DNA of 64,000 nt, taken from positions 1-64,000 of the forward strand of contig NZ_CBYM010000013.1 in assembly GCF_000577815.1 (NCBI RefSeq). The letters are read 5' to 3'. A program made the translations under genes and the position numbers. Positions 1 to 8,204 of this stretch are shown piece after piece. This stretch comes from Clostridium saudiense. Its GTDB lineage: Bacteria > Bacillota > Clostridia > Clostridiales > Clostridiaceae. Position 1 is the first letter of the stretch. Every line of letters starts with the position of its first letter. The notes under the pieces are model-generated. The model did not search any database. It saw only the letters and a list, made by a program, of their open reading frames with translations, and had not been told where the DNA came from.

Positions 1-86
1 AATAAAAATATGATTCATGTGCAATTTTGAGATAACAATATCTCTAAAAGGTTTTGACTAAATCGAAGATTTAGAAAAGCATAGCA

Positions 87-203
87 TCTGGTGATGATGG
101 CGTAGAGGAAACACTCCTTCCCATTCCGAACAGGAAAGTTAAGCTCTACAGCGTCGATGGTACTGCACGGGGGACTGTGTGGAAGAGTAGAACGTTGCCA
201 GGT
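87..203 (+). rRNA. rrf: 5S ribosomal RNA
   Basis: A 117-base stretch has the 5S rRNA pattern: a conserved middle block (ccattccgaacaggaaag, then ttaagctc) and complementary ends (tctggtg... and ...gttgccaggt). It is followed at once by a strong terminator, as expected for the last gene of an rRNA operon. The 86 bases before it are presumably 23S-5S spacer. They contain a small perfect hairpin (ctaaatc-gaa-gatttag, 58-74). I could not recognise the 3' end of a 23S gene in them. Confidence 0.95.
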
Positions 204-208
204 AATTC

Positions 209-241
209 AAGGTACTTAGTATAAAACTAAGTACCTTTTTG
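209..241 (+). terminator. rRNA operon terminator
   Basis: A 12-bp inverted repeat (aaggtacttagt / actaagtacctt) with a 5-base loop runs into a T tract. It ends the 5S transcript. Confidence 0.9.
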
Positions 242-264
242 TTATATTAAATTATAGTTAATAT

Positions 265-297
265 TAAAAAAGATACTTAATTTAAATTAAGTACCTC
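265..297 (-). terminator. Terminator of the methyltransferase gene
   Basis: The palindrome acttaatttaaattaagt is flanked by extra pairing. On the minus strand it is followed by a run of six T, which suits the minus-strand gene ending at 356. Its stem resembles the neighbouring 5S terminator (both contain gtacttaa or its complement), so the two may share an origin. Confidence 0.7.
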
Positions 298-355
298 TTA
301 TATAAAAATATAGTTAATCAATTGATTATATTTAGAAATAAGGATTTAATTATTT

Positions 356-964
356 TTAACATATTAATTTATATATTAAGAATTTTTGCCTTTTATCAAT
401 AATACTTAAATTTGGAATATTAATTTCTTGGGATAATATAAAACCAGTATAATTTTCTAAGTAATATAGATACTCTTCAGAAGGATAATATAAAATTAAA
501 TCTATTTCTCTTGGAAAGCTTTCAACAGATAAAAGAATATTTTTAATTACTTTCATAAATAATTGAACAGAAAATGGGTTGAAAAAGTAAAACTTATTAT
601 CACTATTAGATATTTGATATTCTTCTGCAAATGTATTTATAAATTCAATTTTATCTCTAGATTTATTATGATGTTTAAGATAACTTTTTTTATTATTAAT
701 ACAAATTTCAAAGTAATTATTGTTCATTTCGATACCTGTTACTTTTGAATTATAATAATAATTTATATAAAAAGGTAAGCGGCCTTTACCACAACCAAAA
801 TCAACAACAGAATCTTTATCATTAACACAATATTCTTTAAATAATGTTTCTAAGGCTAGATAGGAAGTAGCCTCATATCGATTATAATGATGGGATTCAT
901 AAAATCCTTGTTGCTCTCCAGTAGTTTTAATATTAAATAATTTTTCATAGTACAAATCTTCCAT
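356..964 (-). CDS. SAM-dependent methyltransferase, substrate unknown
   Basis: A 202-residue class I SAM-dependent methyltransferase. The SAM-binding motif I is clear near residue 54 (VVDFGCGKGRLPFYI), with an acidic strand-2 end (VTGIEMN) and an FFNPF loop near residue 127 in the place of the usual catalytic-side motif IV. The start ATG at 964 has a ggaagg ribosome binding site about 8 bases upstream. It is a single-gene transcript running toward the rRNA operon, with its own terminator at 265-297. The NPF-type motif is compatible with N-methylation of a base or protein, but the target cannot be inferred from context. The fold is secure; the function is not. Confidence 0.75.
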   Translation of the reverse strand: MEDLYYEKLFNIKTTGEQQGFYESHHYNRYEATSYLALETLFKEYCVNDKDSVVDFGCGKGRLPFYINYYYNSKVTGIEMNNNYFEICINNKKSYLKHHNKSRDKIEFINTFAEEYQISNSDNKFYFFNPFSVQLFMKVIKNILLSVESFPREIDLILYYPSEEYLYYLENYTGFILSQEINIPNLSIIDKRQKFLIYKLIC

Positions 965-1262
965 AAGGTGTCCTTCCTTTTAATAAAAAATATAGAGCGT
1001 TTCCGTAAATATAATAAAGTACAAATATTATAAAATATTTGTAATAAATACGTATAGAAATACTAAATTCAATTAATTATAATAAATATAAAAGAAAAAG
1101 TCCAAAAAAAGAGAATAATTTAATATAAGTGTTTATTAATGTTCGTTATTAGTATATACTATTAATGATTGGAATTTTATAAATATTTGATGGAAGACAT
1201 ATCAAATTATGTATATTATTAAATTTGAATCTTTGAAATAAAAATGTAAAGGGGAAAGTTTG
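965..1262. other. Divergent intergenic region
   Basis: These 298 bases separate the minus-strand methyltransferase from the plus-strand prs-like gene and must hold both promoters. They are very A/T-rich with many TATAAT-like words. I could not pick a convincing -35/-10 pair on either strand and saw no RNA structure. Confidence 0.4.
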
Positions 1263-2354
1263 ATGACAGAATTAAGACATGAATTAGGATTAATTGCACT
1301 AGAAAGTTGCAAAGAACTTGGAAAAGCTGTTGATAAATTTATTCAAGAAAAGAGAAATACTAGTGAGTCATTCCTAATACCAATCAATGAGATAAGATTT
1401 TCTAACGGAGAAGGAAAAGTAAAGATTTCAGAAAGTGTTAGAGGAAAGGATATATATATATTATGTGATATTGGCAATTACAGTTGTACATATAAAATGT
1501 TTGGATTTATTAACCATAAAGGTCCAGATGAACATTTCCAAGACATAAAAAGAACAGTTTCTGCAATAAGAGGTAAGGCTGCAAAGATTACAGTAATAAT
1601 GCCACTTTTATATGAATCAAGACAACATAGACGCAAGGGAAGAGAGTCTCTAGACTGTGCTTTAGCGCTTCAAGAATTAGAAAGATTAGGAGTACATGAA
1701 GTATTAACATTTGATGTACATGATCCTAACGTACAAAATGCAATTCCACTTTTATCTTTTGAAAACTTTTATCCAACATACGATATAGTTAAATCACTTA
1801 TTAAAAATGAAGAAACTTTAGAACTGAATAAAGACAAGCTTATAGTTATAAGTCCAGATACAGGTGCAATGGATAGAGCAATTTATTATTCAAGTGTTTT
1901 AGGTGTAGATGTAGGTTTATTCTATAAGAGAAGAGATCATTCAACAATAGTAAACGGTAAGAATCCTATTGTTCAACATGAGTATATGGGAAGAGATGTT
2001 GAAGGAAAAGATGTATTAATAGTAGATGATATGATAGCATCTGGAGAATCTGTTCTTGATATAGCTATGGAATTAAAAGAAAGAAAAGCAAGAAATGTTT
2101 ATGTAGCTACTACATTTGCTTTCTTTACAGAAGGACTAGAAAAGTTTAATAGATTCTATGAAGATGGAATTATTTCAAGAGTTTATTCAACTAATTTAAC
2201 ATATATTTCTGATGAATTAAAGTCTGCAAAATGGTATAAGCCTGTTGATATGTCAGAATTAGTAGCAAAAATAATTAATAAGTTGAATTATGATAAATCT
2301 ATTGCTTCTTATATGGACGCAACAAGAGTTATACGTGACTTATTAGAAGAATAA
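1263..2354 (+). CDS. prs: Ribose-phosphate pyrophosphokinase (PRPP synthetase) homologue
   Basis: This 363-residue protein resembles Prs, which makes PRPP from ribose 5-phosphate and ATP for nucleotide, His and Trp synthesis. Visible family features are the YESRQHRRKGRESL segment (standard Prs has YARQDRK...SREP), FDVHDPN near residue 155, a KRR catalytic-loop lysine and a PRPP-binding loop near residue 260 (VLIVDDMIASGES). That loop departs from the usual DDxIDTAGT because Ser/Glu replace Gly/Thr. The protein is also some 45 residues longer than typical Prs, mostly at the N-terminus. ATG 1263 was preferred to TTG 1260 because of its spacing from aggggaaag. It may be a clostridial Prs subclass or a paralogue with altered regulation. 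Confidence 0.8.
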   Translation: MTELRHELGLIALESCKELGKAVDKFIQEKRNTSESFLIPINEIRFSNGEGKVKISESVRGKDIYILCDIGNYSCTYKMFGFINHKGPDEHFQDIKRTVSAIRGKAAKITVIMPLLYESRQHRRKGRESLDCALALQELERLGVHEVLTFDVHDPNVQNAIPLLSFENFYPTYDIVKSLIKNEETLELNKDKLIVISPDTGAMDRAIYYSSVLGVDVGLFYKRRDHSTIVNGKNPIVQHEYMGRDVEGKDVLIVDDMIASGESVLDIAMELKERKARNVYVATTFAFFTEGLEKFNRFYEDGIISRVYSTNLTYISDELKSAKWYKPVDMSELVAKIINKLNYDKSIASYMDATRVIRDLLEE

Positions 2355-2364
2355 AAGTATAATA

Positions 2365-2416
2365 TATTATAGCACTTGTGAATTTGTAGAAGTTTGCGGT
2401 GCTATAATATTTTTTT
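2365..2416 (+). terminator. prs terminator, possibly an attenuator
   Basis: An 11-bp stem (tattatagcac / gtgctataata) with a 23-base loop is followed by seven T. It lies only 13 bases before the start codon of the small peptide gene, so it can end prs transcription and could also limit read-through into the peptide cassette. Confidence 0.75.
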
Positions 2417-2429
2417 GAGAGGAGAATAT

Positions 2430-2615
2430 ATGGGGAAAAAAAATATTGATGATTTAAAGCAAGAAGATAGGCTTAAAAAAAATACTATCCCAAATAATAA
2501 TATTAATAATGTTACTTTAATTAATAGAGTGATATTTGGTACTACAAGTAAAATTGATATTTCTTCTAATTTAGTTAGCTCAGGGGTTGGAGGATATGGA
2601 TTAAATATTATATAA
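2430..2615 (+). CDS. Small peptide, candidate modified-peptide precursor
   Basis: A 61-residue peptide with a good ribosome binding site (gagaggag, 7-8 bases before ATG 2430). The N-terminal third is charged (MGKKNIDDLKQEDRLKK) and Asn-rich (IPNNNINNVT). The C-terminal half is hydrophobic, Ser/Thr-rich and Gly-rich, ending SSGVGGYGLNII. It has no Cys, no signal peptide and no membrane helix. It sits 23 bases ahead of a DXD glycosyltransferase-like gene, with which it is probably co-transcribed. A charged leader followed by a Ser/Thr/Gly tail beside a possible modifying enzyme resembles a natural-product precursor, but that is inference from size and context. I do not recognise the family. Confidence 0.6.
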   Translation: MGKKNIDDLKQEDRLKKNTIPNNNINNVTLINRVIFGTTSKIDISSNLVSSGVGGYGLNII

Positions 2616-2638
2616 ATATTTTTAAAGGTGGAGAGATA

Positions 2639-3511
2639 ATGATAAAGGCATTTCATTCTAATTGGACTACCCCTTTCTTTAAAATGAATCCAAATAAAGA
2701 ATATTATATAGAAGATTTTGAAATTTTAACTACTATAATATCAGCATTAAAGTGGAGAGAAAAGAATGGTAGTATAAAGATGGTTACAGATGAAATTGGT
2801 GCTAATTATTATAGAAGGTTAGGCATTGATAGTATATGGGACTTAGGAATTGATATATCATTAGAAGGAATAAACAATAATATTGATAGCAATTTATTTT
2901 GGGCAGCAGGGAAAATATATGCATTAAAAAATCAAGAAGCTCCTTGTGTAATGATTGATACTGATTTTATTGTGTGGAATAAAGTTGAGGACTTACTATT
3001 AAAATCGGAGATAAGTGTAATTCATAAGGAAGAAATTAATCCATGTGTTTATCCTAGTAAAGAACACTTTATTATGAAAAAAGGTTATTTATTTGATAAG
3101 AAGTGGAGTTGGACTGTATTACCAAGCAATACGGCATTTGTTTATATTGGTGATAATAAATTTAAAGAATATTATACAACTGAATCAATTAAATTTATGG
3201 AAAATTTATTGGATAGTGATGATAGAATAGTTAATATGGTCTTTGCAGAACAAAGGTTAATATCTATGTGTGCAGAAAGAAAAAATATAAAAATTAATGA
3301 AATAATGGCTTTAGAAAATTTATTTAGTGAAAATCAAAAACTTTTTACACATACATGGGGATATAAAAAAGAAATGAAGAGTGACTTTAATAAACGACGA
3401 GACTTCTGTATAAGATGTATTAATAGAATTCTTAGCGACTATCCACAGTATAAGTATATGTTAATGAATATTAAGTCTTTAGAAATTTATTTTAACGAAA
3501 TCAATAAATAG
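2639..3511 (+). CDS. DUF6734-like protein, probable glycosyltransferase fold
   Basis: A 290-residue cytoplasmic protein without signal or membrane segments. Near residue 101 it has MIDTDFIVW, a DXD-type motif after a hydrophobic strand, as in nucleotide-sugar-dependent GT-A glycosyltransferases. The preceding FWAAGKIYAL and the later LPSNTAFVYI and FAEQRLISMCA segments match what I remember of the DUF6734 family; this is recall, not a search. RBS aaggtggag lies upstream of ATG 2639. The preceding 61-aa peptide may be its substrate. No transporter, protease or immunity gene is adjacent, so if this is a peptide-modification cassette it is minimal. The alternative is an unrelated cell-surface glycosyltransferase. 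Confidence 0.6.
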   Translation: MIKAFHSNWTTPFFKMNPNKEYYIEDFEILTTIISALKWREKNGSIKMVTDEIGANYYRRLGIDSIWDLGIDISLEGINNNIDSNLFWAAGKIYALKNQEAPCVMIDTDFIVWNKVEDLLLKSEISVIHKEEINPCVYPSKEHFIMKKGYLFDKKWSWTVLPSNTAFVYIGDNKFKEYYTTESIKFMENLLDSDDRIVNMVFAEQRLISMCAERKNIKINEIMALENLFSENQKLFTHTWGYKKEMKSDFNKRRDFCIRCINRILSDYPQYKYMLMNIKSLEIYFNEINK

Positions 3512-3555
3512 AAATTAATTGTAATATAATTTGAAAAATTGCATAAAAATATAAA

Positions 3556-3598
3556 TGAGGGATATATTTATGATTTAAAGTATATGCCTTTTTTTTAA
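3556..3598 (+). terminator. Terminator after the peptide/glycosyltransferase cassette
   Basis: An imperfect stem (gggatatattta / taaagtatatgcc) is followed by nine T. It closes the two-gene unit. Confidence 0.6.
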
Positions 3599-3706
3599 TA
3601 TAAAAAGTTTTCAGATAAAAAAGAATAATTAAACTTTTAGGTTATTTAGGATTTTTAGTGGTATTATATTTATATACAGAAGCAATATAAAAGGAGCGTG
3701 GGAATA

Positions 3707-4900
3707 ATGAAAACATTAGTAATTAATTGCGGTAGTTCATCTTTAAAATATCAATTAATAGATATGGCGACAGAAGATTGCATGGTTCAAGGATTAGTAG
3801 AAAGAATAGGGATTGAAGGATCTATATTAACTCAAAAAGTTGAGGGAAAAGATAAATATGTAATAAATTCAGATATTAAAGATCATAAAGAAGCAATAAG
3901 ACTAGTTTTAGAAGCTTTAGTTGATCCAGTTCATGGTGTTATTAAATCTATGGATGAAATATCAGCAGTAGGACATAGAGTTGTTCATGGAGGAGAAAAG
4001 TATTCTGATTCAGTACTAATTAATGATGAAGTATTACAATCAATAAAGGATTGCATAGTATTAGCACCTTTACATAATCCACCAAATGTAATTGGAATAG
4101 AAGCTTGTAAAGAGTTAATGCCAAATACACCAATGGTAGCAGTATTTGATACAGCATTCCATCAAACAATGCCAAAGCACGCATATATTTGTCCTTTACC
4201 ATATGAATTATATGAAAAGTATGGTGTAAGAAAATATGGATTCCATGGAACATCACATAAATATGTTTCTAATAAGGTTGCAGAAGCAATGGGTAAGGAT
4301 ATTAAGGACTTAAAAATAATTACTTGTCACTTAGGAAATGGATGTTCTTTAGCAGCTGTTAAAAATGGAAAATCTATTGATACATCTATGGGCTTTACAC
4401 CACTTGCTGGAGTAATGATGGGAACAAGATCAGGAAGTATCGATCCTTCTGTTATCAGTTTCTTAATTGAACAACATGGATATACTATTGAAGAAATTGA
4501 TGAATTATTAAATAAAAAATCAGGAGTTTTAGGTATTTCAGGAGTATCTTCTGATTTTAGAGATGTTTTAGCAGCAGGGGAAGCTGGAAATGAAAGAGCA
4601 AAACTTGCTTTAGAAATATTCTACTATAAAGTTAGAACTCAAATAGCAGCATATGCTGGTGCTATGGGAGGAGTAGATGTAATAGTATTTACAGCAGGTA
4701 TAGGAGAAAACTCTTCTATTACTAGAAGAGAGATATTAAGAGGATTAGAATTCTTTGGATTTACAATTAATGATGAGAAAAATGAACTTAGAGGTCATAT
4801 CCAAGAAATATCTAATGAAGATTCTAAAGTTAAGGTATATGTAGTACCAACTAACGAAGAGTTAATGATTGCAAGAGATACAGCAAAACTAGTTAAATAA
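3707..4900 (+). CDS. ackA: Acetate kinase
   Basis: Acetate kinase (397 residues, the normal length) interconverts acetyl phosphate plus ADP with acetate plus ATP, the main ATP-yielding step of acetate fermentation. It opens with [13 protein letters not shown], the ASKHA phosphate-binding loop. GHRVVHGG near residue 88, [10 protein letters not shown] near 177 and [19 protein letters not shown] near 320 are all intact. ATG 3707 was chosen over the in-frame GTG at 3698 because aaggag (3691-3696) is directly against the GTG but correctly spaced for the ATG. Phosphotransacetylase (pta), often its upstream partner, is not next to it. It forms a single-gene unit with its own terminator. Confidence 0.97.
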   Translation: MKTLVINCGSSSLKYQLIDMATEDCMVQGLVERIGIEGSILTQKVEGKDKYVINSDIKDHKEAIRLVLEALVDPVHGVIKSMDEISAVGHRVVHGGEKYSDSVLINDEVLQSIKDCIVLAPLHNPPNVIGIEACKELMPNTPMVAVFDTAFHQTMPKHAYICPLPYELYEKYGVRKYGFHGTSHKYVSNKVAEAMGKDIKDLKIITCHLGNGCSLAAVKNGKSIDTSMGFTPLAGVMMGTRSGSIDPSVISFLIEQHGYTIEEIDELLNKKSGVLGISGVSSDFRDVLAAGEAGNERAKLALEIFYYKVRTQIAAYAGAMGGVDVIVFTAGIGENSSITRREILRGLEFFGFTINDEKNELRGHIQEISNEDSKVKVYVVPTNEELMIARDTAKLVK

Positions 4901-4907
4901 TATATTA

Positions 4908-4953
4908 TGGTGTGCTATAAAAATTATTAAATAATTTTTAGCACACTATTTTT
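4908..4953 (+). terminator. ackA terminator
   Basis: A long stem (gtgtgctataaaaattatt / aataatttttagcacac) is followed by a T-rich run. Confidence 0.85.
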
Positions 4954-5006
4954 ATAATAGAAAATAAAGTTTATTTTTATAATAATAAATATGATATAAT
5001 AATTTT

Positions 5007-5140
5007 TATCTAAGAGCTAGTTGGTGTAACACTCTCAAGTTTTTATATGGGAGATAACAGCAGACACGCCACTAGACTAGGTGCCCTTGGGGTATAACAA
5101 ATATAACCTTAAGATGGAGTTAAAACTTAATCTTAAGTTA
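5007..5140 (+). ncRNA. Structured RNA candidate, unassigned
   Basis: This GC-richer island stands out from its A/T-rich surroundings and follows a TATAAT box at 4995-5000. Pairings I can see are: 5017-5027 (ctagttggtgt) with 5064-5075 (acacgccactag); inside that, 5033-5036 with 5051-5054 (tctc/gaga); a small ccc-ttg-ggg hairpin at 5084-5092; and an 8-bp stem 5108-5115 with 5130-5137 (cttaagat/atcttaag). It ends about 45 bases before the unknown gene at 5184. It could be a riboswitch-like leader or a separate small RNA. I compared it from memory with the common riboswitch and T-box consensus sequences and found no match. Confidence 0.5.
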
Positions 5141-5183
5141 AGAATTTAGTTTATTATAGAGATGAAAAGAAAAGGAGTCTATT

Positions 5184-5756
5184 ATGGGAAATAAAATAAC
5201 ATTAACATATGAAAATGGAGAATTTAATGTAGCTTTAAATGAAAATGTTGTCTATACAGATAAAGAAATGGAAGGAGCATTACTTAAATTTAATGCAGTA
5301 GTAAAAAATAATGCTATTGAACAAAGTAATTCTTGGTGTGATATCGAAGATTCTATTAAAGCTTTCAATATATCTAATATAGAAGTAAATTCACAATTTA
5401 AAACTATATCTTATGGAAAAATGAAATATTTTTATAATACTGATAAAGTTTTTTATATTGAAAACAGCAGTATGATATCTTTAGGTGGAGGTTTTTCATT
5501 ATTTAATTTTGTAATTGATAAAATTAATTCTGGAGAATTAGAAAATGAAGAAAGCTTCTTAGAATTATGTAAAATAGCAATGGTTAATAAGGGGATTTTT
5601 AGTGCACATGAAGATAAAATTATGATATCAAGTCCTAAGTTTAGTTATGGAACTGTTGAGTATAACTTTGCAACTAAGAAAATTAATAAGGGTACTAGTA
5701 GTGAAAAAGGAAGCTTTGAAGAATTTAAAGCTTATGTTTTAGATATACTTAAATAA
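5184..5756 (+). CDS. Hypothetical protein
   Basis: A 190-residue soluble protein with no signal peptide or membrane segment and a good RBS (aaaggag). I do not recognise the family. It is rich in short beta-like strands (KITLTYENGEFNVAL at the start; FKTISYGKMKYFY near residue 73; IMISSPKFSYGTVEYNF near 150) and has a glycine-rich turn (ISLGGGFSLF) near residue 99. It follows the structured RNA candidate and lies 28 bases before the GltD-like gene, so the three may form one transcript. Length, codon use and RBS support a real gene; no function can be given. Confidence 0.7.
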   Translation: MGNKITLTYENGEFNVALNENVVYTDKEMEGALLKFNAVVKNNAIEQSNSWCDIEDSIKAFNISNIEVNSQFKTISYGKMKYFYNTDKVFYIENSSMISLGGGFSLFNFVIDKINSGELENEESFLELCKIAMVNKGIFSAHEDKIMISSPKFSYGTVEYNFATKKINKGTSSEKGSFEEFKAYVLDILK

Positions 5757-5784
5757 TTATAATATTATATAAAGTAAAGGATAA

Positions 5785-7026
5785 ATGCAAATGATGAAAG
5801 AATTATTATTAGAAGCAGATAGATGTTTATTATGTAAAAATGCAAGATGTAAGGCAAACTGTCCTATTAATACTGAGATACCTGAAGTAGTTAAGCTATT
5901 TAAGGAAGGAAAACTAGATGAAGCTGGAGCGATGTTATTTGAAAATAACCCATTATCAGCAGTATGTGCGGTAGTTTGTCCTCATGAAGATCAATGTAAG
6001 GGAAATTGTATTAGAGGAATAAAAGGTGAGCCGGTAAGTTTCTGTGAAATCGAAGAACTAATATCTAATGAATATTTAAAAAAGATAAAATTAGAAAAGA
6101 CGGCAGAGAGAAATGAGAGAATAGCAATTATAGGTGCTGGTCCAGCTGGGATTACATTATCTATTATTTTAGCTAAAAAAGGCTTTAAGGTTACTTTATT
6201 TGATGCTCATGAAAAAATTGGCGGAGTATTGAGATATGGTATTCCAGAATATAGATTACCTAACTCAGTTATGGATAGGTATGAAGAAATTCTTCTAGCA
6301 TTAGGAGTAAAAATTAGACCTAATACTTTAATAGGTCCTGTAATTACTTTAGATAAATTATTCTTTGATGGATATAAGGCTGTATTTATTGGAACAGGAG
6401 TATGGAATCCTAAGACTTTAGACATTAAAGGAGAATCTTTAGGAAATGTTCATTATGCAATAGATTATTTAAAATCACCGGATGTTTACAATTTGGGTAA
6501 AAAGGTTGCAGTAATTGGAGCAGGAAATGTTGCTATGGATGCAGCAAGAGTTGCTAAAAGAAGTGGAGCAGAAGAGGTATATATACTTTATAGAAAAGGC
6601 TTTGAAAATATGCCTTGTACTAAGGTTGAATTACAAGAAGCTAAAGATGACGATATTAAGTTTGAGTTATTTAAAGCACCAATTGAATTAACTGAAGACG
6701 GTGTTAAATACATAGAAACAAAAAATGAAGTCAAAGAAGATGGAAAAGTTGTAACAGTTACTATAGATGGAACTGAAGGAATGTTTGAGTGTGATTCTGT
6801 AATAATTGCAGTAAGTCAATCACCTAGAAAAAATATAGTAGCTAATACAACAGGAATTGAAACTAACAAATGGGGATTAGTACTTACTGATGACAAAGGG
6901 CATACAACAAGAGAAGGTGTATTTGCATCAGGTGATGTTGTAACAGGTGCTAACACTGTAGTTCATGCAGCTGCTTATGCAAAGGTAGTTGCAGAATCTA
7001 TTGAAGAGTATTGTAAAAAAGACTAG
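5785..7026 (+). CDS. GltD-like NAD(P)H-dependent FAD/Fe-S oxidoreductase
   Basis: A 413-residue stand-alone relative of the small subunit of glutamate synthase. Residues 1-90 form the N-terminal Fe-S domain (CLLCKNARCKANC, then CAVVCPHEDQCKGNC). An FAD-binding motif follows (IGAGPAGITLS, near 114), then GGVLRYGIPEYRLP, then a second Rossmann motif for NAD(P) (VIGAGNVAMDAARVAKR, near 243), and the C-terminal FAD motif VFASGDVVTGA. Members pass electrons from NAD(P)H to partner subunits such as GltA, dihydropyrimidine dehydrogenase or ferredoxin-linked enzymes. No large subunit is adjacent, so its partner is unknown. In-frame ATGs at 5791 and 5794 are possible alternative starts. Confidence 0.85.
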   Translation: MQMMKELLLEADRCLLCKNARCKANCPINTEIPEVVKLFKEGKLDEAGAMLFENNPLSAVCAVVCPHEDQCKGNCIRGIKGEPVSFCEIEELISNEYLKKIKLEKTAERNERIAIIGAGPAGITLSIILAKKGFKVTLFDAHEKIGGVLRYGIPEYRLPNSVMDRYEEILLALGVKIRPNTLIGPVITLDKLFFDGYKAVFIGTGVWNPKTLDIKGESLGNVHYAIDYLKSPDVYNLGKKVAVIGAGNVAMDAARVAKRSGAEEVYILYRKGFENMPCTKVELQEAKDDDIKFELFKAPIELTEDGVKYIETKNEVKEDGKVVTVTIDGTEGMFECDSVIIAVSQSPRKNIVANTTGIETNKWGLVLTDDKGHTTREGVFASGDVVTGANTVVHAAAYAKVVAESIEEYCKKD

Positions 7027-7028
7027 AG

Positions 7029-7150
7029 AGGCTAAGAGTTAAGAGTTAGGGATGAAACTCCTTAGGAGTTTCTAAAATATCCTATAAATTCAGTCTAAGC
7101 TGAATTTATTCCTTAACTAAAAACTAATAACTCAAAACTCTTAACTAAAA
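7029..7150. repeat. Palindromic intergenic repeat, copy A
   Basis: The ends are complementary (taagagttaagagtta at the left, aactcaaaactcttaac at the right). Between them are two perfect hairpins: gaaactcc-tta-ggagtttc (7054-7072) and aaattcag-tctaag-ctgaattt (about 7086-7107). A clearly related copy is at 25323-25459, and rearranged ones are near 58618 and 61810. The layout is that of a small non-coding mobile or REP/MITE-like element. Confidence 0.7.
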
Positions 7151-7166
7151 AAAGAGGGGTGTTTAA

Positions 7167-8132
7167 ATGAATAATGCAATGGTAAAAAGTGAGTGTGAAA
7201 ACATCCCAGAGCAATATTTTTATTTTATAAATTGTTCTGATATGGAAAAAGACTTATGTGATATGGAAATGAAAAGTATTTTTGGTAAAGTTCCCAAAGA
7301 TAAAATTTTATTTTCAAACAAAGACTTTGATCCATCAAGAAGTCCATTTATAAAATTTAAAATTAATATTAGATATGTGGAAGATTCAGTTGAAGAAATT
7401 ATTAATAAAATCAGAGATGAAGAAATTAAATATGATGATTTTAAAGTAAATTATATGAAGAGCGAAGATGGCGATGTTAGCTATGAAGAACGTCTTAAAG
7501 CAATTAGAGGAATAGGATTTGTTGTAACAGGCCTTCCAGATATGCACAATCCCAAGGTAGAGCTTGCAGTTACAAAATTTAAAGATAAGTGGATATTTGG
7601 AGAACTTATAAAAAATGATTTTAAGTGGCAAAAACACAATGATAAACCATATTCATATTCAAATGCGATTCCATTAAGAATGGCAAGAGCATTAGTTAAT
7701 ATTGCTACTTGTGATGATAGAAGTTTAAATATAATAGATCCATGCTGTGGTGTTGGAACTGTTGTCATAGAGGCTTTAGATTTAGGGTTTGATGTAAGAG
7801 GATATGAAATTAGTAAATCTATTGCTTGCAATGCGAGGAATAATATCGAGTATTTAGGGTATAATAGAGAAATAATAACTAGTGGAGATATGCATGATAT
7901 AAAAGAAAAATATGATGTTGCCATAGTTGATATTCCTTATGGATTATATTCACCTATTACTGTACAAGAACAAGTGGATATAATCAATACTTCAAGAAGG
8001 ATAGCTCGTAGACTAGTTATAATTACTTTTGAAGATATGGATAATATAATAATTTCAGCTGGTTTTAGAATACTTGATAAGTGCTATATGACAAAGGGAA
8101 ATATGAAAAGAGAAATTAGCATATGTGAATAG
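7167..8132 (+). CDS. THUMP-domain RNA N2-guanine methyltransferase family protein
   Basis: A 321-residue protein with the organisation of THUMP-UPF0020 methyltransferases (TrmN/Trm11-like), which methylate guanine in tRNA or rRNA. The N-terminal 110 residues are the probable THUMP-type RNA-binding part. SNAIPLRMARALVNIA near residue 166 and IIDPCCGVGTVVIEAL near 190 (SAM motif I) precede the catalytic IVDIPYG motif near 254, an (N/D)PPY variant. RBS is agagggg upstream of ATG 7167. It lies alone between the repeat and the infC promoter. The exact target base is not predictable from the sequence. Confidence 0.75.
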   Translation: MNNAMVKSECENIPEQYFYFINCSDMEKDLCDMEMKSIFGKVPKDKILFSNKDFDPSRSPFIKFKINIRYVEDSVEEIINKIRDEEIKYDDFKVNYMKSEDGDVSYEERLKAIRGIGFVVTGLPDMHNPKVELAVTKFKDKWIFGELIKNDFKWQKHNDKPYSYSNAIPLRMARALVNIATCDDRSLNIIDPCCGVGTVVIEALDLGFDVRGYEISKSIACNARNNIEYLGYNREIITSGDMHDIKEKYDVAIVDIPYGLYSPITVQEQVDIINTSRRIARRLVIITFEDMDNIIISAGFRILDKCYMTKGNMKREISICE

Positions 8133-8169
8133 AATCTAAATTTTTCTAGAATAACCATTAACAAAAAAA

Positions 8170-8198
8170 TTGACAATGAGTTATTCTAATGATATAAT
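8170..8198 (+). promoter_or_regulatory. Promoter of infC-rpmI-rplT
   Basis: A perfect sigma-A-type promoter: TTGACA (8170-8175), a 17-base spacer and TATAAT (8193-8198), just before the leader RNA. Confidence 0.9.
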
Positions 8199-8204
8199 AA
8201 ATTT

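Noticed and set aside
1..86. 3' end of a 23S rRNA gene
   Set aside because: No conserved 23S terminal sequence is recognisable. The segment reads as A/T-rich spacer with a small hairpin.
563..748. 61-codon plus-strand frame inside the first methyltransferase gene
   Set aside because: No RBS, antisense to a gene with a clear SAM motif, low-complexity hydrophobic composition.
5007..5140. Possible M-box, T-box, c-di-GMP or ZTP riboswitch
   Set aside because: Short resemblances exist (for example tatatgggagata to part of the M-box), but the other invariant segments of each class are absent.
5785..7026. True glutamate synthase small subunit (gltD)
   Set aside because: There is no gltA/gltB-type large subunit nearby, and the family includes many stand-alone oxidoreductases, so the symbol was withheld.
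7481..7924. 147-codon minus-strand frame opposite the THUMP methyltransferase
   Set aside because: It lies wholly inside a gene with clear family motifs and has no recognisable domain.
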